A DNA stretch of 64,000 nt from Tropicimonas isoalkanivorans (GTDB lineage Bacteria; Pseudomonadota; Alphaproteobacteria; Rhodobacterales; Rhodobacteraceae): positions 1 through 64,000 of the forward strand of contig NZ_FOLG01000012.1 of assembly GCF_900112335.1 (NCBI RefSeq), given 5' to 3'. Shown one piece after another: positions 63,325 to 64,000 of this stretch. Position numbers and translations under genes: made by a program. The notes under the pieces are model-generated. The model saw only the letters and a program-made list of their open reading frames with translations. It was not told the DNA's origin and ran no database searches. Numbering within the stretch: the stretch's first letter is position 1; each line of letters begins with the position of its first letter.

Positions 63325-64000
63325 TCAGAGAAAGATCTCGCGCTGGTCGATCAGGAGGACGCCACCGAACTCGGCCGACAGCATCACCGCCAACGGTCCC
63401 GACGGGGGGCCGGACAGCGGTTTCAACGTGCCCGGCTCGGCGATGTCCACGGACTTCAGCGTCGCGCGCGGCTCGGCGCGGATCATCTCGACGACGGCGT
63501 CTCGCATGGCCTCGACGGTTGTGCCCGCAGCCGCCATCTCCTCCGCCCGATCAAGCGCCCGGTTCAGGACGAGGGCGGCGGTGCGGTCCTCCGGCGACAG
63601 ACGCACATTGCGGGAACTGAGCGCCAGCCCGTCGGGCTCCCGTACCGTCGGACAGCCGACGATGCGCACTGGAAAGTGGAGGTCGCGGACCATCGTCCGG
63701 ACCACCTGAAGCTGTTGATAGTCCTTCTCTCCGAAGCAGGCGACGTCCGGCGTGACCAGGTTGAAGAGCTTCGCCACCACGGTCGTGACGCCCCGAAAAT
63801 GGCCCGCGCGCAGTTCTCCGTGCAGGGCCTCGGCCAGCCGCGTCGTCTCCACGATGGTCTCGTGGCCGTCGGGATACATCGTCTTCGCTGTCGGCAGGAA
63901 CACGGCCTCCACATCCGCTTCCCGCAGAATCGCCAGGTCGCGTTTCGTGTCGCGGGGGTAGGCCTCCAGATCGGCCGGGTCGCCGAATTGGGTCGGGTTG
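63325..64000 (-). CDS. panC: Pantothenate synthetase (C-terminal part, cut by window)
   Basis: The frame is open to the window end, so the true start lies beyond 64000. About 224 residues are visible. NPTQFGDPADLEAYPRD and the following region belong to the nucleotide-binding domain. CFGEKDYQQLQVVRTM and SSRNVRLS are the pantoate- and ATP-binding signatures. It ligates pantoate and beta-alanine for coenzyme A synthesis. Only the first ~60 residues, with the HIGH-like motif, are missing. Confidence 0.95.
   Translation of the reverse strand, partial: NPTQFGDPADLEAYPRDTKRDLAILREADVEAVFLPTAKTMYPDGHETIVETTRLAEALHGELRAGHFRGVTTVVAKLFNLVTPDVACFGEKDYQQLQVVRTMVRDLHFPVRIVGCPTVREPDGLALSSRNVRLSPEDRTAALVLNRALDRAEEMAAAGTTVEAMRDAVVEMIRAEPRATLKSVDIAEPGTLKPLSGPPSGPLAVMLSAEFGGVLLIDQREIFL

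Overview
The window is a high-GC chromosomal segment of an alphaproteobacterium, almost certainly Rhodobacterales (Rhodobacter/Roseobacter group). Pointers are an ethylmalonyl-CoA-pathway pair (mesaconyl-CoA hydratase and malyl-CoA thioesterase) lying between sdh and mdh, a 2-oxoglutarate dehydrogenase E2 with two lipoyl domains, a phosphatidylcholine synthase, and a tandem glycine riboswitch before gcvT. I see no rRNA, tRNA, CRISPR array, prophage or insertion sequence. Nearly all of it is core-genome, operon-organised DNA.

Layout. 1-4.4 kb: end of an unidentified gene, a near-empty stretch, then the sdhCDA-(secreted protein)-sdhB operon on the minus strand. 4.6-6.6 kb: manganese regulator mntR and the divergent importer mntH with a visible MntR-type operator. 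6.6-9.2 kb: minus-strand cluster mcl2-nnrU-DUF1737-mch. 9.7-20.5 kb: plus-strand TCA block mdh, sucC, sucD, sucA, odhB, a sulfotransferase insertion, lpd. 20.6-26.2 kb: a second sulfotransferase, carB, and a GT87-like membrane protein. 26.4-31.6 kb: a DUF1992 protein, a five-gene sugar-acid operon (dehydrogenase, dgoK, dgoA, lactonase, galM) and a gamma-glutamylcyclotransferase-like protein. 31.7-36.4 kb: tandem glycine riboswitch and gcvT-gcvH-gcvP. 36.6-42.4 kb: pcs, xerC, DUF484, fructose-6-phosphate aldolase/transaldolase, priA. 42.5-47.7 kb: YeeE/YedE transporter, MFS transporter, msrA, a P-loop kinase-like protein, prmA, a small membrane protein. 47.9-50.2 kb: ruvC-ruvA-ruvB. 50.3-56.7 kb: the tol-pal cluster ybgC-tolQ-tolR-tolA-tolB-(unknown)-pal-cpoB. 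56.7-64 kb: tilS, ftsH, a methyltransferase, a MOSC protein, folD, pdeM and the C-terminal part of panC.

How it works together. Sdh, Mdh, SucCD and the OdhA/OdhB/Lpd complex make up most of the oxidative half of the TCA cycle. Mch and Mcl2 act in the ethylmalonyl-CoA pathway of acetate assimilation, whose products (glyoxylate with acetyl-CoA giving malyl-CoA, and propionyl-CoA to succinyl-CoA) enter that cycle. Lpd may also serve the GcvTHP glycine cleavage system.

The most interesting non-coding signal is a family of six short two-hairpin elements (about 63-76 bp) near gene 3' ends. The stem of the first hairpin differs in sequence from copy to copy but always remains paired, which argues for selection on RNA or cruciform structure. 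Other items worth checking are two perfect GTGATCAC palindromes exactly 21 bp apart before sucC, LacI-type operator candidates before mdh and sucC, a sugar SDR that has lost its catalytic lysine, a kinase-like protein lacking the Walker A lysine, and sulfotransferases on both sides of lpd.
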